NCBI GenBank assembly: GCA_963383645.1 | Contig: OY726569.1 | Location: 32,382,592 to 32,446,591, forward strand | Length of the DNA: 64,000 nt | Direction of reading: 5' to 3' | Source of the DNA: Muscardinus avellanarius | Lineage: Eukaryota > Chordata > Mammalia > Rodentia > Gliridae | In this document: piece after piece, positions 33,441 through 45,882 of the stretch | Numbering within the stretch: position 1 is the first letter of the stretch | Layout of the letters: each line of letters begins with the position of its first letter | The notes under the pieces: generated by a model | The model's input: only the letters and a program-made list of their open reading frames with translations | What the model was told of the DNA's origin: nothing | Databases searched by the model: none | Program-made: the position numbers and the translations under genes

Positions 33441-34469
33441 TTTTCTCCGCCTAGTATTTAAACTTTTATACACCCTCCCCTATATTATCAACTTATACTT
33501 GTGACCATTTCTTCTTTTTACTGCACCATCAGGAGTGGCTGTGTTTCTTGTGGAGGAGGTACGATTGAAGGAGAGGGAAACTAGCTAAAAGGGAGAGGTA
33601 TGGTATAGAGAGCCCTTATTTTTACTTTAAATAAGGATTTCTGAGGTTGTTCTAAGCAAGGTCTAAGCTAATTAATATTGAAGTCGGATGCTGGGCCAAT
33701 CCGATAGAATCCAAGAAGTCGCTGTTGATGGTGGGATCATGGTTGCCTCAGTGACATACACACTGTTCCTAAACCATTCTGGGTCATGGAAATCTGGGCT
33801 GAACGGCATGTATCAGTCCTCAGCTTCTCTGAATGCTTTCTTGCACAGTGAGACATAACCATTTTAACTGCTGTTATAACTGGCCTGTGCATTACATTAA
33901 AACAATGAAATTTTATAGCTTTAAGAAATATTAAACAGGAGGAAGGCAAGGAATGCATTCCTAATGGGTTTACAACATTTCTTAGCTTTACTCCTTCACA
34001 TTGGCTTTCTGAAACCAAAATCATTTTCTTTTGCAGTTAAGCAGAATGGATTCATTTCCAACCCTGCTCTCTGCTACACCTTCTGATGGAATCCATGCAT
34101 TGTGAGAGGCAAAGCTTGATATTATATTGATCTGGTTTCTCATCTGTAAAATGTGCATGGGAGGATCATACATTCCATCTCTCTGTGTTTGGGTTACATT
34201 TTAGAAATTTTAATAGTTGGCAGGGGCTCCTCTCTATGTTTCTTGCTTGTCTTATTCTGCTCCCCATGAAACCGATCAGGTTGCCAAGTTCTTACTGACA
34301 TCAAAGCAGGCTGCAGGCTCAGATCATCTCTGTGGGATGCAGAGGAAGAGGAGAAATAGCTCTTTCCCAGAGAACACTTCTCTGACCAAGTTCTAAGCAT
34401 ATTCTGGGGCTTATCTGACAGTTTTTCTTTTCTTTTTTTTTTTTTCTTTTCTTTTCCACTGGCCAGGCT
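33441..34469. other. SINE-free unannotated sequence
   Basis: About 1 kb with a T/C-rich run at 34425-34458. No gene signal. Confidence 0.45.
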
Positions 34470-34770
34470 TCTAGTGAAGTCAAATATTGCAGCTGACGTC
34501 AGTCGGCTTGAGGCCAGGTGCTGGATTATGCTGGGCAAAAATCTCAGGGCAACAGATCCATCTCCCTTGGATCTTGATTTTTATAGTTCCATTTTGCACG
34601 ATGCTCTTTCAAACAGCAATTAAAAAAAAACAGCAAACAGATTACAGAACACGAGCCACCCATGTGTACATTTCTTTCTCTCGAACCCAAATGCATACAA
34701 TGCCAACCCCACAAAGGTTAATTAATAGCACAACAGAGACTCTTATTAAAGAGTCACTGGCTGCAGAACC
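34470..34770. promoter_or_regulatory. Candidate conserved element with full CRE
   Basis: Repeat-free, compositionally balanced block, beginning with a palindromic cyclic-AMP response element and holding several AT cores (ggttaattaata). A good enhancer candidate by texture, with conservation untested. Confidence 0.4.
34494..34501 (+). promoter_or_regulatory. Palindromic CRE motif
   Basis: tgacgtca, the full CREB/ATF site. Its CpG is preserved in AT-rich surroundings. Confidence 0.55.
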
Positions 34771-35640
34771 AGACTCTTTCCAATCCTGTGTTCTCTCACC
34801 ACAAATTTACTTGTAAATATTCTTCACACCTGTGCAAAGACTCTTGATTTTCTTCATACCTTCGATACTGAGATACACCCAAGTCTGAGGAGAGCAAAAT
34901 GGGGAAATGAGTGACCTTAATTTGTCCACTTTGGACACATCCTTAAGCATTTTTGAATTTCTCTTATTTTCCTCTGGAACCCAGTGAGCTGTGTTTTTCC
35001 TGGTTTTACAGACTCATCAGTGAGAAACAATACATTGTTACTTTTTCTAATCACATCCTTTCACAATCACCAAAATATGTACTGCTTCTCATCCCATCTG
35101 TATTGATCCTCACCAATTGATTGGTCATCATTAGCAATGGGTTTGTGTTTAGAAGATGTAAGTAGGAAAAAGTATATGAAGTGGTTTGTGGACCAGAAAG
35201 ACATCTCTGGTTCCTGGTTTGAGTCAGGGGCACACATATGTGTTTACACATAGACAGAAAAGTCACATTTGGGCCAAACATAATCCATGAATTTAGAAAC
35301 ATGTGCAGCAAATAAGGTCACCTAGACTTTTGTAGGATTTTTGGCTCCTTGAAATAGCTGGCAGACATTTATCTGAGGACCAGGCACAGCCTTAATGTGT
35401 GTTTTTACTTCTAGTGGAAGCAGGGAGCCTGCTATTCCTGGAAATTCTGCTAGACTCTTCCCCTCATAGACCTTCCCCTGGACTATACTGTCAGGATGAT
35501 TTGACCTTGAAATAGAAACATGACCTCTTTACTAAGTGAACCCTCTGCTGTTGACTTCTTGATAAACACGTCCTGTACCAATGATGTTTTAAACCATAGA
35601 AAAAATGCCTTTAAGCAGCATCATCACAGAGTTGTAGGTT
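34771..35640. other. SINE-free unannotated sequence
   Basis: About 870 bases, no gene or named repeat. Confidence 0.45.
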
Positions 35641-35765
35641 TGTAAAGGATCTCAAGCATCACCTTTTCAGCCTGTTTATTTTACAGCTGAGAGCACTAAA
35701 ACCCAGGGAGTGGAAAATCTGAGCCTAGAACCAAGATATGTTCACTCTCTGCTCTACATGCCTCT
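35641..35765 (-). mobile_element. MIR-like fragment, antisense
   Basis: ttattttacagctgagagca then gagcctagaaccaagatatg then ctctgctctacatgcctctc. Reversed MIR pattern. Confidence 0.65.
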
Positions 35766-35884
35766 CTTTTAGGAAGAACATTGATTTAGTCTGTTCTCAT
35801 GAGAATTTTCATAAATTTCCCGAATTATTTTTAATGTCACGATAGGAAAGTTCTGTGCAACATGACATTGTATAACTCATTAAT

Positions 35885-35990
35885 TTATTTTTATTAAACA
35901 TGTGTGAAACATATTGGTGAACAAATAATGTGGATTAATTAAGCAATGGAGACATTATAGTTGATAACGGAGATGTAACCATGCCCTTCA
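35885..35990 (-). mobile_element. L2-like fragment, antisense
   Basis: ttttattaaacatgtgtgaa ... ggtgaacaaataatgtggat ... catgcccttcatgatttcat. Weak match to the reversed L2 end. Confidence 0.38.
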
Positions 35991-36644
35991 TGATTTCATT
36001 GTTAACGTTTATCCTTGGACTTTCAGATGTGCCATGGCTAGCACATGCATAAAAATGAAAAATTGCCTTAATCTTTCCGACATGGACTGAATGTTAAAAA
36101 CTAACTAGATACCATGCCATGCAGCTCAATTTTTATGGCAGAAATATTGTACACAATTACAGTTCGTCCTAAAAGCTTAAGAGTTTCTATTAGCTATGTT
36201 TATATTATACCACACCCCCAAACCAACTCTGTATTGCTCTATCCGCTGTCACATACTCATTATTTTGTACTAAGATTTAGATGTGCAGTTATCTTTATAC
36301 TGCTCCTCTTTCCCTGACCCTAAGTACTAGGTAGCCTCAAATTCAGGCTTGAATCCTACGACTGCCCATTCATTCTTTTCTCTAGAAGTTATGCTTTTCC
36401 CCCTTAAGTTTAAATATTTAAGAATATGCAATTCAGCCCACAAAAATTCCATACTTAGTTATATCCAATCTGATATAACTTGTTGATTTGTCTTCATCTA
36501 AGTAAAATTTATACTTATTTTTTTCATGCAAAGATTTTATGTCTTCTTTATTCCCATAATATCTAGCATTACACTGCAGAAATAGATAGGCAAATTGTTT
36601 TCTTTTGACCAGCCTATGACTGAATAGGGGCTTATGTTATGTGG
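35991..36644. other. Unannotated AT-rich sequence
   Basis: About 650 bases, no gene or named repeat. Confidence 0.45.
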
Positions 36645-36835
36645 AACACAGATTTTGCTACTCAAAATGTGGCTTATGGCCAAGAGCATCAATACTCAGT
36701 GGGAACTTGTGAGAAATGCAGAATCTTAGTTCTCATCCTAGACATATTGATTTTGAAAGTCTAGTTATTTGTAAAGTTTGCTAGGCAATAGTTTAGTTAA
36801 AGGGACTTAGGTGGGCCACTAGCACTGAGTTCTGG
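36645..36835 (-). mobile_element. MER5-type hAT-Charlie remnant
   Basis: ctactcaaaatgtggcttat, gggaacttgtgagaaatgca, ctcatcctagacatattgat follow the reversed MER5A layout. Non-autonomous, no coding capacity. Confidence 0.78.
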
Positions 36836-36956
36836 TCTACATCCATCCAAATGCCAAACCTTCCTAAGTCCAGATCTGGTATATGAGCTCAGAAGGAAGT
36901 GTTTCTTTGAAATTCATTAATAGTCATCAACCATGAAAGGTTTGAAGCTTCTTTTA

Positions 36957-37198
36957 AGAAAATGGACAAGCCGGGCGTGGTGGCGCATGCTTGTAATCCC
37001 CGCGCTTGGGAGGCAGAGACAGGAGGATCGCGCAGGTTCGAAGTCAGCTCTGCACGCTGGCTTAGGAGACCCTGTTTCCAAATAAAAATGTAAAAATAGG
37101 TCTGGGGGTGTAGCCTGGAGGTAGAAGGGCTTCCAGGAACCCCAGTACCACAAAAAAAAAAAAAAAGAAAGAAAGAACGAAAGAAAGAAAATGAACAA
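36957..37198 (+). mobile_element. B1-dID-type SINE, short-middle class, young
   Basis: Starts gccgggcgtggtggcgcatg and keeps its CpGs. Flanked by agaaaatggacaa (36957-36969) and agaaaatgaacaa (37186-37198), a target duplication with one mismatch. The tail A15 runs into GAAA units. Confidence 0.96.
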
Positions 37199-38604
37199 AG
37201 GTATGTCAATAATTTGTGAGTTTTAAGAGTGGCTTAAACCTATTCATAGATCATGTATTTGTCTACTGGAATTCCTGGTTATGTATTTTATATTTACTTG
37301 AAAAACAAGAGGCATCCAGTTGGCCTTCCTCCAAGAGGCTAGTCTTTGGTATTTGCATTGTCTGATGAAACTGGCCATATTAATCACATAAATTCTTGCT
37401 CCCACAGGTGAGGTGACTAATGTTAATGTGTAAAAGCTAATTTAGCCATGAAAGAGGGCTTCATGTGATAGGTTTCATTCATCTCAGTAACAAGATGAGC
37501 TTTGATTTAAGCACCAAAGATTGTCTTTCTACCTAATCGTCTACTGATTTTTTTCTTTAAAAAAATACTTTATCTTTTTCTCTTTATTTCAAGCAGAGTC
37601 ATATTTTTCTTTTCATGTAGTTTTTTTTAAAGTCTTTTGGGGTGATGATCTGAATTGCTCTTAATTATTGATTAAATTTCCTCAAGTACATTATTAAAAG
37701 TTTAGATGATCCCAATTAGTAAGAACTTCCCTGTAACAGCAAGAATAAAAAGAGACGATCAGCTATCTCATATCAACATTAAGTGGAAATTATGGAAATA
37801 AATGCTGAAAATGAAAGACATAAAAAGGTATGACCAGGAGAGTCAAAAACATATCTCTTCTTTTTGGTTTTAAGGTATCCATATTCTAATAATATTAGTT
37901 TGAACTTTTTATGTCCACATTTATCCTAAAGGGACAAATTAAATCCCTATACTTACAAAAAATTCTCCAAGTTCTGTGTTTATGGACATCATTTTCATGA
38001 CTATGAACTACATTATGATATGTGACTATAATGTACCAACAAAAGTCTACAAAAAAGGAAGTAAAAATAATTATATTATTCTATATTTGTCACCAGTGCC
38101 TCTTTTCTGGGGAGAAATAATACATGAAACCTACTAAAAGGCAATTCATATTTTTCAAATCACATGTGAGTTTGGGATTATGATGCTGACTGTATGCAAA
38201 AGGCAGCTATGAGTGCACTCAGAAGATGACATCTGTATAGTTTTCCATCAGTGAAACTCTTAAAACTAGTATCCAAGGGAATGTTGGTGAACATACATGT
38301 ACTCAGAACTTCTTAGAATAGCTTATGAATCAGGGAAAATTAATAACCTAATCATTTAAAGAAAAGGTTGAAAACTAGGATTGGAAAGAAAAACTACGGC
38401 ACAGAAAAAAATGTTAGAGCTGGTACCGAGTGCTATCTAGTCATAACAAATTGTGCCAGCTTATCTCTTTCACTGTGGATCTTCAAAGCAAGTTATAGGC
38501 CATTTCACATTCTTCATTACTGAGATAGTAGGAGGTAATCAGGACTGAATAGAATTAGGGCTAAATTCTATTTGATCTGAATCAATTGTGTCTATTTGTA
38601 GAGC
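37199..38604. other. Unannotated AT-rich sequence
   Basis: About 1.4 kb without recognised repeats or genes. Confidence 0.45.
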
Positions 38605-38740
38605 ACCTAGTACCTGTGGAACACGCTTCTTAGTCAGTGGGGAAAGGAAGTTAGAGAAAAGGTCACAATCAAAAGACATATTCTCTATCTTTAAGAATCT
38701 TGCTGTCTAACTGGGAAATGAACATAGGCACCCTGAAAAT
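38605..38740 (-). mobile_element. L2-like fragment, antisense
   Basis: gagcacctagtacctgtgga ... ctatctttaagaatcttgct ... tgtctaactgggaaatgaac. Reversed L2 end. Confidence 0.5.
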
Positions 38741-38799
38741 GAAATAACTGGGATAACTTTGAAGAGCTAACCTTTGGGGCCAGATGAAAACAAAGAATG

Positions 38800-39034
38800 G
38801 AGTCTGCAGTCTTTTTTTGTTGTTGTTGTTTTCTTTTTGTTTTTAGTGGTACTGGAGTTCCTGGAAGCCCTTCTACCTCCGGGCTACACTCCCAGACCTA
38901 TTTTATATTTTTGAAACAGGGTCTCTTATGCCAGCACGGCTGGCTTCGAACCTGTGCAATCCTCCTGTCTCTGCCTCCCAAGCGCGGGTATTACAAGCGT
39001 GCGCCACCACGCCCAGCGAGTCTGCAGTCTTTTT
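38800..39034 (-). mobile_element. B1-dID-type SINE, short-middle class, perfect target duplication
   Basis: Body 38817-39017 (ggtactggagttcctggaag ... ggtctcttatgccagcacgg ... caccacgcccagc). Identical 17-mers gagtctgcagtcttttt at 38800-38816 and 39018-39034. Clearly a recent insertion. Confidence 0.97.
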
Positions 39035-39084
39035 AATTTAGTACTTTACACTTTCATTTCTTCTCATCCTATTTTAGTAAACTA

Positions 39085-39390
39085 TCTTTTTATTAAATTT
39101 TTATTGTTGCATTGTAGTCATACATCTTAATGGGGTATAAGATGGTGGAGGCATACATGCACACATCACCCAATTAGCCCTTACCCAATTCCCACCCCAT
39201 TCTTCCCTCTCCCTCCTTCTGTTTGGCTTAGTGATTGACACTGATATGTTTGTTAAAGTACATCATGAGCATTAAAGAATTTCCCTCTTCCCCCTCCAAA
39301 CCTCCTCAGTTAGTTTGCCTTATTTGCTAATCTATAGCATCTCCTTCGTCTAGAGTTCTTCCTATGACCCATCTGTTTTCATAAAGCTAA
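39085..39390 (-). mobile_element. Probable L1 3' UTR fragment, antisense
   Basis: tgttgcattgtagtcataca, accccattcttccctctccc and ggcttagtgattgacactga, in the order seen in the 22550 fragment. Fits a lineage-specific L1 3' end. Confidence 0.5.
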
Positions 39391-40210
39391 AAACTTTATT
39401 AGAAAGTATAACTGCATAACACTACATATAGGTCAGCTGGGGGAAAGGTATAGTTGAAACAGTAGGGTTTCATGGAGCCACTGAAATAATGTCTGTAGGG
39501 ATTCTGCTTGACCTACTATAGCCATCTTGAGTAGCAATTACCATGATCGCCCCCGAGTAACCCCAGTTGGATTTCTCTGCATAGTTTCCTGGCATACTAT
39601 AAATAAAGCCATTAGAGTTGGGATACAGAGTTTATGACAGAACCTGGCAACAGGAACATGCCTGAGAAGTTTGATAATAGCTTGAGATAAACTAGGTATA
39701 TGCTGGCTTGAATGATGCCACTTTTGTCCCATTGATTTTATACACCCCTCCCCTCCAATTATGGAGATCAACTGGTCTTGCTGCCACCCAGGACCACAAT
39801 TTTGTCAGCAAGTTTTTAGTCAGTTGCACTTGCAATCCTGGCTCTGGTTGCCTCATTTCTTTGGTTTCACAGTACCTTGAAGCTGGTTCTCTAACAAGGA
39901 AACTGCTGTTTCCCCACATCCACTAGTGGAGGCCTTGGCAAAATGATTCAAAGTCAAATCAGCACCTTGGGACCTGAATTCCAAAGGTCATTTTGGGTAA
40001 TTTTGATAAAGCTCAACCAACACTGGCCTTGGTGAAATTCTGGACCAGAATGTAAACCTTGGTTTCAATTTGGTGTATTTTCAAAGATAGTTCTACTTGA
40101 AAACATGGTTGGAACAATTGGAATAGATAGGTTCATCCTGACATATATTCATTATCATCCTATCTTTCTTTTTATTCTTATTTCTGAGTTCCCCTCATGC
40201 TTTTCTTAAT
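39391..40210. other. Unannotated sequence
   Basis: About 820 bases with no clear frame or family. Overlapping 72-77 codon frames on both strands at 39538-39926 are not supported as genes. Confidence 0.42.
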
Positions 40211-40421
40211 TTATTTTATTTTTTGTGGTACTAGGAATTGAGACCAGGGGCATTTTGCTCTGAGTTTTACCCCTAGCTTTATTTTATATTTTATTTTGAA
40301 ACAGGGTCTCACTAAATTGCAGAGGACCTTGCTATGTTGCAGAGACCGGCCTCAAGCCTGTGATCCTCCAGTCTCAGCCTCCCAAGTACTGGGATTACAA
40401 GTATGCACCACCATACCAGGC
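40211..40421 (-). mobile_element. B1-dID-type SINE, old copy
   Basis: gtggtactaggaattgagac ... gggtctcactaaattgcaga ... gcaccaccataccaggcc. Confidence 0.9.
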
Positions 40422-40697
40422 CTGCTATTCTTTCAAATAAGAAAGCACTAATAGGAAATCTAATATAGACCAATTACATTTCTTATTGCTCTCTCTTTAC
40501 CAGAAAGAATAGTTGTATACTATCTTGTTCAAACACTTATGAAAATATCTGGGTTTAGTCAACTGACATGTATGAGATGAAGTCATTTTTTCCACATTTG
40601 TAATTTCAGACAAAAACCAAAGGTGAATAATCATTTGATTTTTTTTTTATTTAGTCTCCAGTAGACACTTGAACTCCAAGAAGGAAATCATGGTGCA

Positions 40698-40735
40698 ATA
40701 AATAAATAAATAAATAATAAATAAATAAAATAAAA
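40698..40735. repeat. (AAAT)n microsatellite
   Basis: Imperfect AAAT repeats of about 38 bases, not attached to a visible SINE body. Confidence 0.93.
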
Positions 40736-41334
40736 GAGCCCTGGGATTTATCTAATCTGCAGAGTATCTTTCTAAGCATCTTTAGGGAGCAATGACAACA
40801 CTGATGACAGTGGTGACCCTGACTGGTGGCAATGATGTTTACTATGTTAAATTCAATATCATTGAGCAGAATTACTAATTACTATAGTTATAGCCTCTAC
40901 CATATGCATCAGAATTTGTCTGTGTCTCTGGGATATGCTAATGCCAAAAGCAACAATGGCCATAGGAACAAAGGCCCTGACAAATATCAGGGTATGTTTA
41001 ATAAAAATTGGCTAATAGGAATTTAATATATTCTACATCTTTGAAATTTTCCTCTTGAGAAATTAGGCTTTGAATCAAAGAAGGAGAAATTTTTAAGAGT
41101 AAATTAGAGAAATAATGGGCTACTTCATCTAAGAATAGAAATCCAGGGAGAGGGATGCGAATGACTTAGACTATAATGAAATAATAACAGATTTACATGA
41201 CAGAACCTAGAATAGAAGACTACTAATTTGTAACTATTGTAAATCTATAGGTAAGCATCATGCTTTTTTTAAATTTCTATAACTAGAATGTACAATACTA
41301 TCTGGAGTTAAAATACTTTTAGAGATCACGTAAG
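40736..41334. other. Unannotated AT-rich sequence
   Basis: About 600 bases without recognised elements. Confidence 0.45.
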
Positions 41335-41450
41335 CTTCCCTATTTTATCGTGTCCAGGTTTGAAGGCTCAGAGAAGTTAAATAATTTAATGACCGTCATG
41401 CAGCTGGTTACCAGTAGAGTTGGGGCAGGAATCCATGCCTCCTAATTCCC
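41335..41450 (-). mobile_element. MIR SINE, antisense
   Basis: aggctcagagaagttaaata, catgcagctggttaccagta, ggggcaggaatccatgcctc. Confidence 0.72.
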
Positions 41451-41479
41451 CTCCGATGGCTTTGAAAGGGAAGTGGGTT

Positions 41480-41720
41480 TTTGCAGAGGAACAGATTAGG
41501 CAGAACGTGACAGATGGACTGTGTTTATTACAGCTCCCATCAAAATGTACAATTATTGGGATGTAACACGGTGCTGGGGTTTAACATTTACTTGTCAACA
41601 TCTAATTTTTTACTCACTGTTTATTGTGCTGCTTGAAGAAAGCTCAACATTTTGTAAACAATCCAATTTATTTTCCTGAAAGGTTATATCATCAAGGAAA
41701 ACCACTAAATGGAGTTTTCA
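41480..41720. promoter_or_regulatory. Candidate conserved element rich in forkhead sites
   Basis: Three forkhead-like cores in about 170 bases: tgtttattac near 41521, tgtttattgt near 41619, and the full tgtaaaca at 41653-41660. Repeat-free. Inference only. Confidence 0.38.
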
Positions 41721-42119
41721 AGAACTTTATTTTCACAGCAAATCACTCTCTCTGCTTTGGTAACTTGCCTTCCACATCGCTATAGAAGGATAGACAAAGT
41801 CTGCAAGCCTCACTGTGGGTCCATTTGGCTGGTGTTATGAGTTCTAAATCCTGCCTCTGTCTTCTGCCCATGCTGGAAGATGCTTGTGTAGTCAGTGTGA
41901 ATGTTAATATATCAATTTTTATTTTAAGATGATGTATTTGGCTTAAAGGTCTATAAGCTTGTGGGTTTTGGTTTTTTAATTGGTAAATATATGCTTCCCC
42001 CCTTCATTTACATGCCTTTGGCCTCAGAACAAAATAACTGCCAATGTTGTCAGACCAATTATCCATCTGGGCTAGATTCTGTAAAATTCTTTTATTCTTT
42101 TTCAAACCTCAGTGAGTAG
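41721..42119. other. Unannotated sequence
   Basis: About 400 bases, no family or gene recognised. Confidence 0.45.
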
Positions 42120-42275
42120 ATTTTTCCTCCTTCCTCCCTTCTTCCCTCCTTCCTTCTTTCTATTCCTCGCCTCCATTCTCTCCTTCCTTCTTTCCTTTCT
42201 GCCTGCCCCCATTCCTCTCTCACATACCCTTTCCTTCCCTCTCTCTCCCTTTCCCTTTCTTTTTTCCCTCCTCTC
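42120..42275. repeat. Imperfect CCTT/CCCT pyrimidine tract
   Basis: About 150 pyrimidine-rich bases with scattered purines. The 95-codon minus frame here is a low-complexity artefact. Confidence 0.9.
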
Positions 42276-42879
42276 TTGCATCTAAGTGTTAGCTCTGTGT
42301 TAAGACCAGTGTTATTATCTCTGGTTCTGTGGAAAACAAGACAGAGCTGTACCTGAGGAGGTCCCATGATCAGTGCCACGGGAAGTCATTTCAAGAACAC
42401 GTGTAATTGCTTTTTATATTATTTATATTATGAGGTTTGAAATATAAGTACTCTTAGTAAGCGTTATCATTAGGATTTATCAATCTTATTTTTATTCTGA
42501 CTTCTTGTTATAAATTCTAGCCTGAAACAGTCCAAAATACAGGCTCAATCATGAATTTGCTACCTTTTTAACATACTTACTCTAGAAACACATAGTGATA
42601 CTTCCCTCAGAACAGCATCCCTAGGTACAAAGAGTTTTGGCCCCAGTTCTTTAAAGCTCAAAAGCAAGATATGTGATACTGACTGGATACACTAGGAAGG
42701 TCCCATTTGGTGAAATGTGCCTTGGTTCCTGTTAGCTCTGGTATTAATGTGCTTGTGATGGATATTAGGTGAGATATTCCTTTTGCTGAGAAAGGAGATT
42801 TTAAAAATGATTTCTTATAAATGTTATGAAGTTAATAAATCCAACTTCAATAAAATTGGGGGATCAAGAGCAGGAGGTA

Positions 42880-43030
42880 AATAAATGAATTTTTAATCAG
42901 TGCTGCTGGACTGTCAGGTTTTACCTCCTGTCTGATATGTGCAGTCCCAGAGTTAAGGAGTCAGAAGAGGGAGTTTTGTGCTGTTGGAATTTCATTGGCC
43001 CTCTAACACCCAAAGTGTCAATCAGACAGA
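42880..43030. promoter_or_regulatory. Weak conserved-element candidate
   Basis: Repeat-free, with an inverted CCAAT (cattggcc) and a GATA-like agataa within 60 bases. Low confidence. Confidence 0.22.
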
Positions 43031-44159
43031 TAAGCCAACCATTACCCACAACAAGAAAATTTCTCTTTTAAATTTATGAAAAGGGAAAAAAAAAAAGGAA
43101 AGATCCTTATAACACGTATTTGCAAGGGAGAAATTTTCTCATTGAATTCACCATTTAAATGATAAAAGCAGATGAAGGAAAAACATGAATAGGGTTAATA
43201 ATAATAATTTATATTTTAAATAAGGTTGCAGAGGTTTAGGAATAAAGGTGTTAAGGGGAAAACATCTTGGAAAGGAAGATGTTATTCTAAGGGGCATGGA
43301 GTGGAGTAAGAGACACACATTTCTTTATAATAATGTGTAGATTATAGCTTAATATTAAACAAATATGAAAGGCGGGCTTGAACATGTAATTTTAATGTAT
43401 TATTCCTTAGCAAATCTCTCTATCTCTTCTCTAAGTTTGCAACAAAACTTGGATCCTGCACCGTGTACCAGGCGTTCTAGACAAGGCAGTATGATTGAAG
43501 AGAAAATGAACTGTACAGCATTAAAAGAGCTGAATCTCTCTTGGGAAACAAAAATGCATCAAGAGACCTCTTAGTTTCATACATTAGCAAAGTAAAGCCT
43601 CTAAGTGGTCTTTGGCAGGAGTTTACATAAGCTAATGAATAAGGAAAATGAAAGCTTATACTTCATTAGTCTGACAAGAAATCAATCACATTTGATGAGC
43701 CAGTGAATCCAATTTTAAATGCCAGAGGGTTTCCTAAGAGTACCTCAGTTTGCTCCACCTGTGTCCATAGGTCACAGGCATCCCTGTAGGTACAACCCAT
43801 CATATCAGTGCGTTGGGCTTTATTGAGAATCATGTGCACAACACACCCATACAGTCTCGAGATTCTTCACATAGTGACCCCTCTGAATTGTTTGTAGCAG
43901 TGACTTGTTTAATTTCTGCCTGGTCTCTTGAGTTTTGTTACGATCCTTTGCAATAAAACACTATCTGCCTAACTATGATATGAAGGGAGGTATAATATGT
44001 TATGGAAGGCAAGCATGGCGTGCTATAATGTTGGATTGACGACTACTTTGTCTCTTGAACGTCCCTACTATTGTTAAAGACTGTATACTTGTAATTATAT
44101 CACATTTACTTTAATCATACCTTAAGAGGCAGCTATGTTGTGTGTAATATCTCTCATTT

Positions 44160-44165
<6 letters not shown>
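43031..44165. other. SINE-free unannotated sequence
   Basis: About 1.1 kb. One 69-codon plus frame at 43365-43574 without known domain. Confidence 0.45.

Positions 44166-44208
<43 letters not shown>
44166..44208. repeat. (TG)n microsatellite
   Basis: 43 bases of pure TG, free of any SINE. Confidence 0.97.
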
Positions 44209-44329
44209 CTTCTCTCATAACAATTAGGGAGGGAAACTCTCAAAGTTCTTCTCAAATTTGGACAGAATAACAGAATAGGAAGAATTTCCAGACCTAGTAC
44301 AGCCCCTGTTCTAAAGGAAATCTGCATTT

Positions 44330-44410
44330 ATTTTGTCTCTAAAACAAGCCAAGTCACCTTAGGCAAATTATATAATCTCAATCTGTTATCAGTTTCCTCA
44401 TCTACACTCT
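44330..44410 (+). mobile_element. MIR-like fragment
   Basis: gccaagtcaccttaggcaaa then ctgttatcagtttcctcatc, the MIR core in plus orientation. Confidence 0.6.
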
Positions 44411-45780
44411 TTCCACAGCTGTTCTCCTAACAACATGCACTAAAATGTTTTTCTTTTAATTCTAAAATTCTGTGGATCTATGTCATTATATAATTTTTCT
44501 AATCACAAAGTTCTCTAATAAAAAACTGGCAATCAAATGACCTTTAGGGGACAGAGTGAGAATGTACTTATTATTAGCAATGCTAGGATGGTAAGCCTGA
44601 AATTCTTCATTGGCGTTTGCCAAGAATCTCATGATTATATAAATAGAACATTTAAAAGCCTCTTTTAGCTCTGACTTCTATGGGAAACCAGTCACACCTA
44701 ATTTCGGGATTATTTGTGCTTTAAGTAAAGGATGTGCTTTGAATATCAATGAATAAGAGATATAAACCAGCAAGAAGTGTCATGTGTAGAATTCAGATCC
44801 ACACCTGAATCAAATCCAAGATTATACAACATCCAATGGATTCTAACCTCTCCTATGATGAACATCCTCTCTTCTCTTTCCTAGGTAGAGCTTCACATTT
44901 TTTCAGGAGTTTACCCATAAAATATTAAGAGAATACTTACTATGCTGAAGGCTCATAGACATGGCTGTCATCTTTACGGAGAAATATTTGCTACATTAGG
45001 CATTGATTATATTTGGTTGACCAGGAGACAGACGGATGGAATCTACCTCTCAAAAGAGCTGTTTGGTAGGAACCTCTTGCACATACCTTAATTTCTTAAT
45101 TCTATAATAATTCAATATGGGAGAGTTTGAAAATTATCAGGGTACAAAAATATCTGCTTGGGAACAAAATTTAGAGAGCCACTACATTTTACTGCCATAG
45201 CAAATCTACTCTTAAAAAAAAAAAAAAAACTCCAAAGAAAATAAAACTGTTATGTTCTTAAAATATCCTGAGAAGTCACTTGTGAAAAAATATTGGAGTA
45301 TTATATATCTCTGACAGCAAATCAGTTTTCTTGACCAGGTTACTTGTTTTAAAAAGGCTTTTCCAACTTTTGCCATCTAAATAGAAATAGATATAAGTGC
45401 TTAGCAACTCACCTGTCATTGTCCTCTAAAATTAGAGGTGGTAACCAAGTTATTGTCAGTCATTTCTTCTCCAAGCGAAGTTCTTTTCCCTTCCCATTAG
45501 GACTTTAAGTTCTGGATTATTAGCCAGTTTTGATGAAAAACCTCTTTGGAAGTTTCATAGACTACATTTTAATGCAGATAAAATTTCTTAAATGTTATTT
45601 TTAAAATATGTTATTTAAAGACAACAGATGAAATAAACAGATAAAGGTGGGTGTTGGAAGTGGACAGAAAAAAAAAGGCAACTTGATATAAGATTTTCTA
45701 GATATAAAGGGTAAAAGAGAGATTAGGTGTGTCCTTGGAAAAAGCTGGGCCTTCAAGAAGGCAACTGGAACCAGTGAGAC
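44411..45780. other. SINE-free unannotated sequence
   Basis: About 1.4 kb including an A17 run near 45213. No gene or named repeat. Confidence 0.45.
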
Positions 45781-45835
45781 CACATATTTAGGCAATTTGG
45801 GTGAGACACTAGAGGTCAAGTGCCAACTTATGGAT

Positions 45836-45882
45836 ATGCAAATTCCTTAGGAATGTATGCCCATTACAGTTACCATAGTAAC
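45836..45882 (+). promoter_or_regulatory. Octamer and palindromic X-box pair
   Basis: A perfect POU octamer atgcaaat at 45836-45843 and gttaccatagtaac at 45869-45882. The second is a complete match to the RFX consensus GTTRCC-NN-RGYAAC and a perfect 14-base palindrome. They are 25 bases apart in a SINE-free block. Confidence 0.5.
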
